A stretch of 46,912 nt of DNA from Roseovarius aestuarii (lineage in GTDB: Bacteria; Pseudomonadota; Alphaproteobacteria; Rhodobacterales; Rhodobacteraceae), in the NCBI RefSeq assembly GCF_019966515.1, contig NZ_JAIMIB010000024.1:1-46912 (forward strand). Reading direction: 5' to 3'. A program made the position numbers and the translations under genes. The stretch's first letter is position 1, and the number at the start of each line of letters is the position of its first letter. The notes below the pieces were generated by a model that was given only the letters and a program-made list of their open reading frames with translations, did not search any database and was not told the DNA's origin. This document shows positions 24,944-34,118 of this stretch, piece by piece.

Positions 24944-25795
24944 ATGACCACTACGGTGTTTCTGGTGGTGATCGCCGCTGCGCTGTTGCACGCGTTATGG
25001 AATGCCTTGCTGAAATCCGGCGCCGACAAGTTTGTCGGCATGAGCGCGGTCATGATGGGTCAGGCACCGCTGGCGGTGATCGCCGCCGTCAGCTTTCCGT
25101 CGCCCGCCGCCGACAGCCTGCCCTATCTCTTCGCCGGGATCGCCCTGCATGTCGGCTACCAGATCTTTCTTACGCTGGCCTATCGCGTGGGCGATCTGAG
25201 TCAAGTCTATCCCATCGCCCGCGGCGTCGCACCGCTGATCGTCGCCGGCGTGTCGGTCGGGTTTCTGGGCGTGGTGTTGAACCTGCCCGAGATCATCGGC
25301 GTCGCCACGATCGGTATCGGGATCATCAGTCTGGCGCTGGTGCGCAAGGAAACCGGCCAGCGCAACCTGACCGCCGCAACACTGGCACTTGTGACCGGTT
25401 GTTTTATCGCCGCCTATTCGTTGGTGGATGGGCTGGGCGCGCGGGTGTCGGGTTCTCCCATCGGGTTTTATGGCTGGCTGGCGATCGGTTCGACGCTTGG
25501 GTTTACCGGCTCGATGCTGCTCTGGCGGCCACGCATTGTCCGAACGGCGCTTGCCACGCAGAAACTGCGCGGCGTACTGGGTGGCAGCGCCTCTTTCATC
25601 GCCTTCGCGCTGGTGATCTGGGCGTTCACTCAGGCCCCGATCGCGCTGGTCACCGCCCTGCGCGAAACCAGCATCGTCTTCGCGCTGCTCTTCGGCGTGG
25701 TGTTCCTCAAGGAAAGGCTGGATCTGGCCAAGCTGGTATCCACCGCGCTGACACTGACCGGAGCGGCGCTGCTCAGGTTCGCGCGGCATCTGTGA
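24944..25795 (+). CDS. EamA/DMT-family transporter
   Basis: 283 residues, about ten hydrophobic helices in two five-helix halves, as in the drug/metabolite transporter superfamily. HALWNALLKSGADK at the N-terminus and QVYPIARGVAPL and RETSIVFALLFGVVFLKERL in the two halves match EamA. The substrate cannot be told from sequence. Downstream of hemC on the same strand by 21 bases. Confidence 0.88.
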   Translation: MTTTVFLVVIAAALLHALWNALLKSGADKFVGMSAVMMGQAPLAVIAAVSFPSPAADSLPYLFAGIALHVGYQIFLTLAYRVGDLSQVYPIARGVAPLIVAGVSVGFLGVVLNLPEIIGVATIGIGIISLALVRKETGQRNLTAATLALVTGCFIAAYSLVDGLGARVSGSPIGFYGWLAIGSTLGFTGSMLLWRPRIVRTALATQKLRGVLGGSASFIAFALVIWAFTQAPIALVTALRETSIVFALLFGVVFLKERLDLAKLVSTALTLTGAALLRFARHL

Positions 25796-25964
25796 CCGGC
25801 GCTAGGCACCCGGCGGAACTGACGAATAATCCGGGTTTCGTGCCGCATCCTTCTGTCCGCATGAAATCTCTGGTAGTATCAAAGCTGAAAACTGGACCTA
25901 TCAGAAACCCTGATTCTGACGGTTGATACTGGTAGGATAAATAGCGTAGCGCGCGCGAAAATTC

Positions 25965-25984
25965 GCCCGGCTTCCATGCCGGGC
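25965..25984 (+). repeat. Hairpin in the leader of the aminotransferase gene
   Basis: GCCCGGC (25965-25971) and GCCGGGC (25978-25984) form a seven-base-pair stem with a six-base loop, ending 11 bases before the GGAG ribosome site at 25995. It could be a leader stem-loop or the end of upstream hemC/EamA transcripts. Confidence 0.35.
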
Positions 25985-26005
25985 TTAAACCGATGGAGAC
26001 CCGAT

Positions 26006-27403
26006 ATGGACGGCAAAGTTCTGGACAATGACATCACCAAGGTAGTGGAGGCCGACCGCGCCCATGTCTGGCATCATCTGATCCAGCACGCCCCCTGGAC
26101 AGGTCCTGACCCCAAGGCTGATCCCCGGATCATCGTCGAAGGCCGCGGTATGCGTGTCTGGGACCAGAAGGGGAAAGAACATATCGACGCCGTTTCCGGC
26201 GGCGTGTGGACCGTCAATGTTGGCTATGGCCGCGAGCGGATCGCCAACGCCGTGCGCGACCAGCTTATCCAGCTTCCCTATTTTGCAGGCTCGACCGGCT
26301 CAATTCCCGGTGCTCTCTTTTCGGAAAAGCTGATCTCGAAAATGCCGGGGATGAGCCGGGTCTACTATACCAATTCAGGTTCCGAGGCGAACGAGAAAGC
26401 CTTCAAGATGGTGCGCCAGATCGCGCATAAGCGCTATGGCGGCAAGAAGCACAAGATTCTCTATCGGGATCGCGATTATCACGGCACCACGATCACCACG
26501 CTGTCGGCCGGCGGACAGTCGGAGCGCGGCGCGCAATACGGCCCCTATACGCCGGGTTTTGTCAGCGTGCCACATTGCCTGGAATACCGCGCTCAGTGGG
26601 ATCTGTCGGGTGAGGAATACGGGCTGGCCGCCGCCAACGCGATTGAAGAAGTCATCCTGCGCGAAGGACCCGATACTGTAGGCGCCATTTGCCTCGAGCC
26701 GGTCACCGCAGGTGGTGGTGTGATCGTACCGCCAGAAGGTTACTGGCCCCGTGTGCAGGAGATTTGCCGCAAGTATGACATCCTGCTGCATATCGACGAG
26801 GTGGTCTGCGGGCTTGGCCGTACCGGCACATGGTTCGGTTATCAGCACTATGGTATTGAGCCTGATTTTGTCACCATGGCCAAGGGTGTCGCCTCGGGTT
26901 ACGCGGCAATCGCCTGCTGCGTGACGAATGAGAAGGTTTTTGAACTTTTCCGGGACGATATGACCGATCCGATGAATTACTTCCGTGACATTTCGACCTT
27001 CGGTGGCTGTACCGCCGGCCCGGCGGCAGCGTTGGAAAACATGGCGATCATCGAAGAGGAAAACCTGCTCGATAACACGGTGGCGATGGGCGAATATATG
27101 CTTGATCAGCTGAAGGCGCTGCAGGACAAGCATGAAGTGATCGGTCAGGTGCGCGGCAAGGGGTTGTTCCTGGGGGCCGAACTGGTTTCCGACCGGTCAA
27201 CCAAGGAGCCGGTCGATGAGAAGCTGGCGCAGGCGGTTGTCGGTGACTGCAACGCGCAGGGCGTGATCATCGGTGTCACCAACCGCTCGATCCCTGGGTT
27301 CAATAACACGCTATGCTATTCGCCTGCACTGATCGCGACGAAGGACGATATCGATCAAATCGTTGAGGCCACGGATAAGGCGCTGACCAAGGTTTTCGGC
27401 TAG
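26006..27403 (+). CDS. tpa: Class III aminotransferase, probable taurine-pyruvate aminotransferase
   Basis: 465 residues from the ATG at 26006 (GGAG 8 bases upstream). The PLP fold-type I features are NSGSEANEKAF (123-133), HIDEVVCGLGRTG (Asp264) and the Schiff-base lysine in TMAKGVASGYA (Lys293). The N-terminus (MDGKVLDNDITKVVEADRAH) and the whole sequence resemble the Rhodobacterales taurine-pyruvate aminotransferase Tpa, which makes sulfoacetaldehyde and alanine. That specificity is from memory of homologues; xsc, pta and tauABC are not in the window. A beta-alanine or other omega-amino substrate cannot be excluded. Confidence 0.7.
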   Translation: MDGKVLDNDITKVVEADRAHVWHHLIQHAPWTGPDPKADPRIIVEGRGMRVWDQKGKEHIDAVSGGVWTVNVGYGRERIANAVRDQLIQLPYFAGSTGSIPGALFSEKLISKMPGMSRVYYTNSGSEANEKAFKMVRQIAHKRYGGKKHKILYRDRDYHGTTITTLSAGGQSERGAQYGPYTPGFVSVPHCLEYRAQWDLSGEEYGLAAANAIEEVILREGPDTVGAICLEPVTAGGGVIVPPEGYWPRVQEICRKYDILLHIDEVVCGLGRTGTWFGYQHYGIEPDFVTMAKGVASGYAAIACCVTNEKVFELFRDDMTDPMNYFRDISTFGGCTAGPAAALENMAIIEEENLLDNTVAMGEYMLDQLKALQDKHEVIGQVRGKGLFLGAELVSDRSTKEPVDEKLAQAVVGDCNAQGVIIGVTNRSIPGFNNTLCYSPALIATKDDIDQIVEATDKALTKVFG

Positions 27404-27411
27404 CCTTTTCT

Positions 27412-27439
27412 CCCACCCTGCGGGCCGTCGTGGGGTGGG
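27412..27439. terminator. Hairpin between convergent aminotransferase and DUF2237 genes
   Basis: CCCACCC (27412-27418) pairs with GGGTGGG (27433-27439) with a 14-base loop. It lies between two convergent genes; CTTTTCT just before it serves as an A-run for the leftward transcript. A likely shared terminator. Confidence 0.4.
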
Positions 27440-27486
27440 GCCAATTCGGTTCCGTTTCTTATGATTGCGATATCGGGTGCCTGCTC

Positions 27487-27861
27487 TCAGGCCGGGGCGT
27501 GTTGTTGCAGGATATTCAGCGGCACGATGTCCAATGCGCGTTCATGGGTGGCCTCAAGCCGAACTTGCGGCGCGCAGCCCTCGTCATGAGCCTGCAGAAA
27601 ACGAGCAGCACAGAGGCACCATTGATCTCCCGGCTTGAGTCCGGCAAAGCCAAACTCCGGATGTGGCGTGCTGAGGTCGTTGCCGACATATTTTGAAAAT
27701 GCGAGGAATTCGGCTGTCATCAGCGCGCAAACCGTATGGCTGCCGCGATCTTCGGTGCAGGTGCTACAATGCCCATCACGGAAATAGCCTGTGACGGGAT
27801 CAGTGGAACAGATTTCTAGCTTGCCGCCCAGAACATTAATCGCCGGTTCCTTTTGGACCAT
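27487..27861 (-). CDS. DUF2237 family protein
   Basis: 124 residues. The sequence NVLGGKLEICSTDPVTGYFRDG, then HTVCALMTAEFLAFSKYVGNDL and PEFGFAGLKPGDQWCLCAARF matches DUF2237 throughout, with conserved cysteines. Small cytoplasmic family without known function. AAAGGAG precedes the ATG at 27861. A stand-alone gene between the convergent aminotransferase and the serine hydrolase. Confidence 0.9.
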   Translation of the reverse strand: MVQKEPAINVLGGKLEICSTDPVTGYFRDGHCSTCTEDRGSHTVCALMTAEFLAFSKYVGNDLSTPHPEFGFAGLKPGDQWCLCAARFLQAHDEGCAPQVRLEATHERALDIVPLNILQQHAPA

Positions 27862-27895
27862 GTGACATCTCCTTTAGAGAACAAGCCTAACGTGC

Positions 27896-29059
27896 TTACA
27901 ACGCCGCGGCAATTGCCCGAAACATTGCGATGTTGACGTCATGTACTCCCGGATTACGGAACTGCCGGTCGGCACCGGTTGTCACGATTACCACGTCGCG
28001 TGGCTGGTCGACATAAATATACTGACCATAGATCCCACGCGCCATGAACACACCATCCCGTGCCTCCTTGGGAATCCACCACTGATAACCATAGCGGATT
28101 TTGTCGGGTGCGGTGGGGGCGCTGGCGATGGTCGAACTGGCAATCCAATCGGCCGGTACAATCTGCTTTCCGTGCCAGTAGCCGCCCTGTGCGATCATCT
28201 GCCCGAAACGTGCATAATCCCGCGTGGTCATGTTAACCCCGCCCAGGGCAAAGGCTACGCCGCGCCCGTCGGTCAGATAGTATGGTTCGACCTCGAGTCC
28301 CAATGGCGCGATGATCTTTTCCGATAGCAGATCGGGGATATCCCGACCGGTCGCGCCACGGATCACCATGCCCAGCACATGGGTGTCGATCGAGACGTAT
28401 TTCCATTGCGCCCCCGGTTGCGCAATCCGCGTGTCGAGGGCCGCGGCAAACCCGTCCATCGACCCGCCAAGGGCCAAGACGCGGCCCATCTTGTTGATGT
28501 CCGAATCATAATCCAGATAATCCTCGTCAAAGGCCACACCGCTGGTCATCTGCAGGATATTGCGGATCGTCACCCCGTCATAGGCGCTGCCCGTCAGTGC
28601 CGGGACATATTGCGTGACCTGATCGTCAAGCGAGCCAATCGCACCCTCGGCCTTGATGATGCCAAAGAGCGCTGACAGGAAACTTTTTGCGATCGACCAG
28701 CCGATGCGCCGGTCTTCTGCCAACGTACCAAGGCGATAACTTTCATGGACGATTTGCCCTCGGTGCAGCACCAGCAGAGAAGTAACGAAGCGCTCATTGA
28801 TCCACTGATCTGTGTTTGGCGGTAATATCGTCGCTGTCCCTGTCGGCAGCGGACTGACCGGCCCGTCCCCGCGCGAAATGGCTCGCGTCAGAAATGCCCG
28901 GTCCATATGAGAAAAATTCGCGACGATCTTGCCTTCTGAGAAGAGTGAATTAACCGCCATCAGGCGGGTGATTTCCTCGCGTTTGTAAAACCCTACGACA
29001 AGCGCCGCCAGCAAAAGTGCCAGTGCTGCACGCCCCAACCATTTTAATGCCCGTCGCAT
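27896..29059 (-). CDS. Serine hydrolase, class C beta-lactamase/penicillin-binding-protein fold
   Basis: 387 residues from the ATG at 29059 (AGAGGG upstream; a GTG precedes it). One N-terminal membrane helix (about 5-24) anchors an external beta-lactamase-related domain. The catalytic SxxK motif is WSIAKSF (Ser122, Lys125). The second motif is KYVSIDTH, with Tyr-Val-Ser in place of the usual YxN, and a late RYGYQWW segment follows. Such proteins include esterases and D-amino peptidases rather than true beta-lactamases. Substrate unknown. Confidence 0.85.
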   Translation of the reverse strand: MRRALKWLGRAALALLLAALVVGFYKREEITRLMAVNSLFSEGKIVANFSHMDRAFLTRAISRGDGPVSPLPTGTATILPPNTDQWINERFVTSLLVLHRGQIVHESYRLGTLAEDRRIGWSIAKSFLSALFGIIKAEGAIGSLDDQVTQYVPALTGSAYDGVTIRNILQMTSGVAFDEDYLDYDSDINKMGRVLALGGSMDGFAAALDTRIAQPGAQWKYVSIDTHVLGMVIRGATGRDIPDLLSEKIIAPLGLEVEPYYLTDGRGVAFALGGVNMTTRDYARFGQMIAQGGYWHGKQIVPADWIASSTIASAPTAPDKIRYGYQWWIPKEARDGVFMARGIYGQYIYVDQPRDVVIVTTGADRQFRNPGVHDVNIAMFRAIAAAL

Positions 29060-29171
29060 CACACCCTCTTAATTCGTACAGGCCAGAAGATCACCCAGCT
29101 GGCTGGAGGACAAGCCCGACGTGGCAGCGCCACATGCCTTTCGGGTGGGCTGAAGTCTGCTTAAACCGGGG

Positions 29172-29870
29172 TTAGCGGAATTTATCTATGAGACGCTGCA
29201 TGGGGCTGCGCACTTCGTCCGGTTCAAGTTCAGGTTTCGGCTGGGGCTTGACTGATGGTTTTGCGCCGGATTGCGGCTTGGCTGCCGAGGTCGGGGAACG
29301 CGCTGGTGCCACTCGTTGTGCTACGGCATTCTGGAACCTGTCATTGGCCCCCTCGGCTAGAAACACGGCGCCATCGCTGATTCCGCGCATGAGATCGTCC
29401 AGCCAATCCGCGTCTGCTTTGGCAAAATCCTGCAACACGTAATGCGGCACCAATTCCTTGCGGCCCGGATGGCCGACACCTAGCCGCACTCGTTGGTAGC
29501 TGTCGCCGATATGCTGATGCAGAGAACGCAACCCGTTATGCCCGGCATGGCCGCCACCCTGCTTGACGCGCAGCTTGCCCGGGGCCAGGTCAATCTCGTC
29601 ATGGATGACAGTTACGTCTTCAGGTGACAGTTTGTAAAACCGCATCGCTTCGCCGACGGACTGACCGCTGAGGTTCATGAAAGTCTCGGGTTTGAGCAAT
29701 ATCACCTTTTCCCGACCCAGTTGGCCGTCGGAAATCTGTCCCTGGAACTTCGATTTCCAGGGGCCAAATCCGTGATCTGCGGCAATCCGGTCAACGGCCA
29801 TGAAGCCAATATTATGACGGTTCTTCAGATATTTGGCGCCGGGGTTCCCCAGGCCGACAATCAGCTGCAT
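29172..29870 (-). CDS. pth: Peptidyl-tRNA hydrolase
   Basis: 232 residues from the ATG at 29870. MQLIVGLGNPGAKYLKNRHN gives catalytic His19 and Asn10, and GHNGLRS and VRLGVGHPG follow. It frees peptides from prematurely released tRNAs. The last 40 residues are an alanine/lysine/proline-rich tail (KPSVKPQPKPELEP), longer than in E. coli but usual in Rhodobacterales. Downstream of rplY but separated by a strong terminator, so it may have its own promoter within about 29871-29960. Confidence 0.96.
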   Translation of the reverse strand: MQLIVGLGNPGAKYLKNRHNIGFMAVDRIAADHGFGPWKSKFQGQISDGQLGREKVILLKPETFMNLSGQSVGEAMRFYKLSPEDVTVIHDEIDLAPGKLRVKQGGGHAGHNGLRSLHQHIGDSYQRVRLGVGHPGRKELVPHYVLQDFAKADADWLDDLMRGISDGAVFLAEGANDRFQNAVAQRVAPARSPTSAAKPQSGAKPSVKPQPKPELEPDEVRSPMQRLIDKFR

Positions 29871-29960
29871 CGTTGTAGCCCTGTTTCTTGCTGCCGGTGG
29901 TCTACGCCGGTGGCTGGGCGGAATCAATCACCACGGCAAATCCACAGACAGAATGACGAC

Positions 29961-29990
29961 AAAAAAACGCGGCCTGATCTAGGCCGCGTT
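29961..29990 (-). terminator. Intrinsic terminator downstream of rplY
   Basis: Read leftwards, AACGCGGCCT and AGGCCGCGTT form a perfect ten-base-pair stem with a five-base loop followed by seven T residues (A-run 29961-29967 on the plus strand). It starts 30 bases after the rplY stop. Confidence 0.85.
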
Positions 29991-30019
29991 TCTCAACTTC
30001 CAACACTGAAACCGGCGAA

Positions 30020-30706
30020 TTACTCTTCGCTGCTTTCTGTGTCAGCCGCTTCGCCGCCTTCTTCGTCACCGACGACGGGCACTTCGGCTGCGTCTGTATC
30101 TTCGTCCTCGTCATCCGCATCGGACTTGAGCGCCGATGGGGCAGAGACGTTACAGATCATGAAGTCACGATCAGTGATGGTCAGTTTGGCACCGGCCGGG
30201 ATCTCGATATCCGAGATCGTTGCGGTGTCGCCGATATCTTCCAGTTTCGCCAGGTCAACCGTCAGCGTTTCGGGGATGTCGCCCGCGGTCACAACCAGCT
30301 CAACCTCGTTTCGGATCACCGTCAGAACGCCACCTTTACGCAGGGCGGGACATTCCTCTTCGTTGATGAACTCAACGGGGATGAAAAGGTTGATCTTGGT
30401 GGTCCGCCGCAGGCGCATCAGGTCCAGATGGGTCGGCAGATCCTTGACAACATCGCGCTGAACGTCACGGCAGATCACGCGCACATCGTCGTGGCCGTCA
30501 ACCTTGAGGTTGAACAGTGTCGACTTGAAGCGGCCTGCTTTCAAAGACTTAAGCAGTTTGTTGAACGGAATATTGATCGGCAACGGATCGACGTCGCCCC
30601 CAAAAACGATACCCGGAACCATGCCTTCGCGGCGTGCAGCACGAGCGGCGCCCTTGCCCGTCCCCGTGCGTTCCTGGGCGTGAAGATCAGGTACTTCTCC
30701 AGCCAT
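30020..30706 (-). CDS. rplY: 50S ribosomal protein L25 (Ctc form)
   Basis: 228 residues from the ATG at 30706 (GGAGA upstream). The 5S-RNA-binding L25 domain starts [22 protein letters not shown], followed by the TL5/Ctc beta domain ([20 protein letters not shown]) and an acidic C-terminal tail rich in Asp and Glu (about 195-228). Binds 5S rRNA in the large subunit. The acidic tail is common in marine alphaproteobacteria. It lies 113 bases after the start region of the lldD unit, same strand. Confidence 0.96.
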   Translation of the reverse strand: MAGEVPDLHAQERTGTGKGAARAARREGMVPGIVFGGDVDPLPINIPFNKLLKSLKAGRFKSTLFNLKVDGHDDVRVICRDVQRDVVKDLPTHLDLMRLRRTTKINLFIPVEFINEEECPALRKGGVLTVIRNEVELVVTAGDIPETLTVDLAKLEDIGDTATISDIEIPAGAKLTITDRDFMICNVSAPSALKSDADDEDEDTDAAEVPVVGDEEGGEAADTESSEE

Positions 30707-30819
30707 GTTAATTCTCCAAAGGTTAGGGCGGGGCTCCTCCAAGGCTGTAGCCCCGCGTGAAGACGCGCGTATAGACCGGTTTTTCTTCTGAGGAAAGGGC
30801 TAATATCGCCGCTTGGCGG

Positions 30820-31983
30820 TTATTGCCAGCGGTCCGAGAAATCCCGCGGGATCATCAGGATGTCGCGGTCGACGCCTTTGATATCGCGGTGTCCGCAGAA
30901 GGCCATCGACACATCCAGTTCCTTGTGGATCACCTCGAGTGCCTTGGTCACGCCGGCCTCGCCCATAGCGCCCAGACCGTAGACATAGGCACGCCCGATA
31001 TAGGTGCCTTTTGCGCCCAGTGCCACGGCTTTGAGGACGTCCTGACCTGAGCGGATACCGCTGTCGAGATGCACCTCGATTTTATCCCCGACGGCATCCA
31101 TGATCTGGGGCAGGGCGCGGATGGCCGACAGCGCGCCATCCAGCTGTCGCCCGCCGTGGTTGGACACGATGATGGCGTCGGCGCCCACGTTCAAAGCCTC
31201 AAGCGCGTCGCGCGGGTCGATGATGCCCTTGATGATCAGCGGCCCGTCCCACATCTTGCGGAACGCGCGGATGCGGTCCCAGTCGAGCGCCTCGTCAAAG
31301 GCCTCGGCGGTCCAGGTGCTGAGCGACGAGGGATCGCTGACGCCCTTGGCGTGACCAACAATATTGCCAAAAAATCGCCGTTTGGTTCCCAGCATCCCTA
31401 GGCCCCAATGCACCTTAGTCATCATGTTGGCCACGGATTTGACGGTCAGTTTCGGCGGGGCGGAGAGACCGTTCTTGAGGTCCTTGTGGCGTTGACCGAG
31501 CACCTGAAGATCAACGGTGATCACCGCCGCCGAGCAGTTTGCCGCCTTGGCGCGGTCAAACAGCCGCTGCATGAAATCATCGTCCTTGAGGGTGTAGACC
31601 TGCATCCAGAAGGGCTTGGAAGTATTCTCGGCCACATCCTCGATCGAGCAGATCGACATGGTCGAGAGCGTGTAGGGCACTCCGAATGTCTCTGCCGCTT
31701 TCGCCGCTTTGATCTCGCCATCGGCGCATTGCATGCCAGTCAGGCCGACAGGGGCGAGCGCGACCGGCATCGCGACCTCCTGTCCGATCATCTGTGTGGC
31801 AGTGCTGCGGTTCGACATATCGACGGCGATGCGCTGGCGCAAAAGTATCTCGCTGAAATCGCTGGTGTTTTCGCGGAATGTCTGTTCGGTCCAGCTGCCG
31901 CTTTCGCAATAGTCATAGAACATGCGCGGCGTGCGGCGCGCGTAGATAAGCTTTAGGTCGTCGATGCAGGTGATGACTGGCAT
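30820..31983 (-). CDS. lldD: L-lactate dehydrogenase (FMN-dependent alpha-hydroxy-acid dehydrogenase)
   Basis: 387 residues. The FMN-dependent barrel is seen from IDDLKLIYARRTPRMFYDYCESGSWT at the N-terminus and the catalytic histidine in VSNHGGRQLDG, with LDSGIRSGQDVLKA and GRAYVYGLGA near the end. LldD oxidises L-lactate to pyruvate at the membrane with transfer to quinone or cytochrome. A TTGGTAA/TTACCAA palindrome 20 bases upstream resembles LldR-type GntR operators. Glycolate or other 2-hydroxyacids are alternative substrates. Confidence 0.9.
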   Translation of the reverse strand: MPVITCIDDLKLIYARRTPRMFYDYCESGSWTEQTFRENTSDFSEILLRQRIAVDMSNRSTATQMIGQEVAMPVALAPVGLTGMQCADGEIKAAKAAETFGVPYTLSTMSICSIEDVAENTSKPFWMQVYTLKDDDFMQRLFDRAKAANCSAAVITVDLQVLGQRHKDLKNGLSAPPKLTVKSVANMMTKVHWGLGMLGTKRRFFGNIVGHAKGVSDPSSLSTWTAEAFDEALDWDRIRAFRKMWDGPLIIKGIIDPRDALEALNVGADAIIVSNHGGRQLDGALSAIRALPQIMDAVGDKIEVHLDSGIRSGQDVLKAVALGAKGTYIGRAYVYGLGAMGEAGVTKALEVIHKELDVSMAFCGHRDIKGVDRDILMIPRDFSDRWQ

Positions 31984-32002
31984 GAAGTATCCATGTCAAA
32001 TT

Positions 32003-32023
32003 TTGGTAATGTTTACTTACCAA
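32003..32023. promoter_or_regulatory. GntR-type (LldR-like) operator upstream of lldD
   Basis: TTGGTAA (32003-32009) and TTACCAA (32017-32023) are a perfect seven-base inverted repeat with a seven-base spacer, starting 20 bases before the lldD ATG. FadR-subfamily GntR regulators such as LldR and PdhR bind TTGGT/ACCAA palindromes. No regulator gene is in the window. The rest of 31984-32178 shows nothing else. Confidence 0.55.
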
Positions 32024-32178
32024 TATGGCAGGTTAATAAAAATGTCTATGCGGCAAAGTGTTCGATTGTTTGGAGGCCGCTTTAGACTTTGCAAGTTTCC
32101 GGGGCTACTGAAAAGGTGTCTATGAACAGACCGCAATTTTTTTTCTTGTGAGGCCGAAATTTAAAGGAGCTCCACATC

Positions 32179-32745
32179 TTGCAAGTCATAATGATATTCG
32201 GACCACATGCGGTCGGCAAAATGACCGTCGGTCAGGAACTCGAAAAAATATCCGGGTTCAAATTGTTCCACAATCATGTCCCGATCGAGATGGTGCTCCC
32301 TTACTTCGGCTACAGCACCCGGGCGGGGCGCCAACTGGTGCACAAGATTCGAGAGGCATTCTTCAGAGCATTCGCCGAAAGCGATAAAGCGGGTTACATT
32401 CTGACGTGTATCTGGCAGTTCGATGCCGCTGGAGAACAGGAATATATGGATTGGGTTGCCAGCATATTCGAAGAGCACGGGGCCGAGGTTCATTGGGTCG
32501 AATTGGAAGCAAATCTGGAAGAGCGCCTGAAAAGAAACAAATCTGCAAACCGGCTCAGCCACAAGCCGTCTAAGCGTGATCTGGAAGTTTCCGAGCAAAG
32601 ATTGATCGAAAGCCACAAGAAACACCGGCTGAATTCCCGTGACGGCGAACTGACATATAAGAACTATCTGAGGATAGATAACTCCGACCTGAAACCCGCT
32701 GTTGTCGCGAGGCAAGTACTGGACTGGCTTCAATCCAGAAATTGA
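32179..32745 (+). CDS. P-loop NTPase of the shikimate-kinase-like/AAA_33 type
   Basis: 188 residues. The Walker A motif GPHAVGKMT (8-16) is at the start; then ILTCIWQFD and an arginine-rich lid-like stretch ERLKRNKSANRLSHKPSKRD follow, as in small nucleoside or sugar kinases. The start is a TTG at 32179 with AAAGGAG 8 bases upstream; no ATG is in a better position. Substrate unknown. Different in codon choice and lower in G+C than its neighbours, which hints at acquisition. It ends 6 bases before the convergent trpA stop. Confidence 0.72.
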   Translation: MQVIMIFGPHAVGKMTVGQELEKISGFKLFHNHVPIEMVLPYFGYSTRAGRQLVHKIREAFFRAFAESDKAGYILTCIWQFDAAGEQEYMDWVASIFEEHGAEVHWVELEANLEERLKRNKSANRLSHKPSKRDLEVSEQRLIESHKKHRLNSRDGELTYKNYLRIDNSDLKPAVVARQVLDWLQSRN

Positions 32746-32751
32746 GAACCT

Positions 32752-33546
32752 TCAGACCGAATGTGCACCGTCGGCAAGTGTCTTGACGAAAGCCAATACT
32801 TCGCCAGCGGATTTACCCGCGGCGATCTGGCTGACGATGGCACTCCCCACAACCGCGCCGTCTGCCACGCTCGCGATAGCGCGGGATTTTTCGGGGGTGT
32901 TGATGCCGAAGCCGACGATTACCGGCAGATCGGTGGCGGATTTGATCCGCGCGACCTCGGGGCCTACATCGGTGGCCTCGGCCTCGGCGGCGCCGGTAAT
33001 GCCGGTGATCGAGACGTAATAAACGAAACCGCTGGTGTTCTGCAGCACCTTGGGCAGACGTTTGTCATCCGTCGTGGGGGTGGCCAGACGGATAAAGTTC
33101 AGCCCGGCGTTCTGCGCCGGGATGCAGAGCTCGTCATCTTCCTCGGGCGGCAGATCGACCACGATCAGCCCGTCGATGCCCGCCGCCTTGGCGTCGGCCA
33201 GAAAGCGCTCGACCCCGCGATTGTAGATCGGGTTGTAATAGCCCATCAGCACGATCGGGGTGGTGTCATCGCCCTTGCGGAACTCGGTGGCCATCTCAAG
33301 CGTGCGCTCCAGCGTCATGCCGGCCTCAAGTGCGCGCTGCCCGGCCAGCTGGATTGTCGGGCCATCGGCCATTGGATCGGTAAAGGGCAGACCCAGTTCG
33401 ATCACGTCCACACCTGCGCCGGGCAGGCCTTTGACGATCTCAAGCGCCGTGTCGTAATCCGGATCGCCCGCCATGATATAGGAAACGAAGGCCTTTTTGC
33501 CGGCGGCTTTCAGGTCAGCGAATTTGGCGTCGATGCGGGTCATCAT
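32752..33546 (-). CDS. trpA: Tryptophan synthase alpha chain
   Basis: 264 residues from the first of two adjacent ATGs (33546 or 33543). [19 protein letters not shown] holds the catalytic glutamate; VVDLPPEE and the glycine loop [10 protein letters not shown] (phosphate binding) are typical. It cleaves indole-glycerol phosphate to indole, passed to TrpB. trpB is not adjacent here, so the subunits are encoded apart. The frame continues to 34053, but that part lies over the VOC gene and has no resemblance to TrpA. Confidence 0.97.
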   Translation of the reverse strand: MMTRIDAKFADLKAAGKKAFVSYIMAGDPDYDTALEIVKGLPGAGVDVIELGLPFTDPMADGPTIQLAGQRALEAGMTLERTLEMATEFRKGDDTTPIVLMGYYNPIYNRGVERFLADAKAAGIDGLIVVDLPPEEDDELCIPAQNAGLNFIRLATPTTDDKRLPKVLQNTSGFVYYVSITGITGAAEAEATDVGPEVARIKSATDLPVIVGFGINTPEKSRAIASVADGAVVGSAIVSQIAAGKSAGEVLAFVKTLADGAHSV

Positions 33547-33605
33547 GGGTATCCTTGGTCTGAACGCCCCGGGTTTGGCCGAAACGCCGGGGGAATTCAA
33601 TAGGG

Positions 33606-34016
33606 TCAGGGCATCTGGCTGGGTGCGCTGATCATCCAGCAGGCACCGAAACGATCCGTTACCATACCGAACCCGTCGGCCCATTCCGTGGGGCCATAAG
33701 GCATAGTGATCTCTCCGCCTTCGCTGAGCGCGTTGAAGGCCGATTTGGCGGCCTCGGCGCTTGGCATCTCCATCATCACCCAGCTTCCGGCCATCGCGGG
33801 GGTGGTGCCCATCATGTCGTCCGAGGCCATCAGCAGGCCGCCATCGAAGGCGATCATCGAATGCATGATCCAGTCTTTCTTGTCGTCGGGCACCTCCATC
33901 GACGGCATCTCGGCGCCGGTCATCATCATGGTGATCTCGCCGCCGAAGATATCGGCATAGGCGGTGACGGCCTCGCGGCAATTGCCGGTGAAGATCAGAT
34001 AGGGGGTGGGGTTCAT
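33606..34016 (-). CDS. VOC-fold (PhnB/glyoxalase-like) protein
   Basis: 136 residues. [25 protein letters not shown] and the ending [13 protein letters not shown] match the PhnB-like branch of the vicinal-oxygen-chelate superfamily. Metal-ligand positions are not obvious, as in many members without known reactions. AGGAGG precedes the ATG. Upstream of trpA on the same strand by 59 bases; ychF diverges 102 bases away. Confidence 0.88.
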   Translation of the reverse strand: MNPTPYLIFTGNCREAVTAYADIFGGEITMMMTGAEMPSMEVPDDKKDWIMHSMIAFDGGLLMASDDMMGTTPAMAGSWVMMEMPSAEAAKSAFNALSEGGEITMPYGPTEWADGFGMVTDRFGACWMISAPSQMP

Positions 34017-34118
34017 GATGCGTCCTCCTGTGCGTTTCGGGGCAGCCTAGCACAGTCCCCGTTGCAGTGTGCAGCGGATGCGCATAGAAGCGCCGGAAAC
34101 CGGATGTCGGAGGATGCG

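Noticed and set aside
33547..34053. Upstream extension of the trpA frame
   Set aside because: Lies over the VOC gene in another frame and has shadow-like His/Arg-rich sequence; TrpA begins at 33546/33543.
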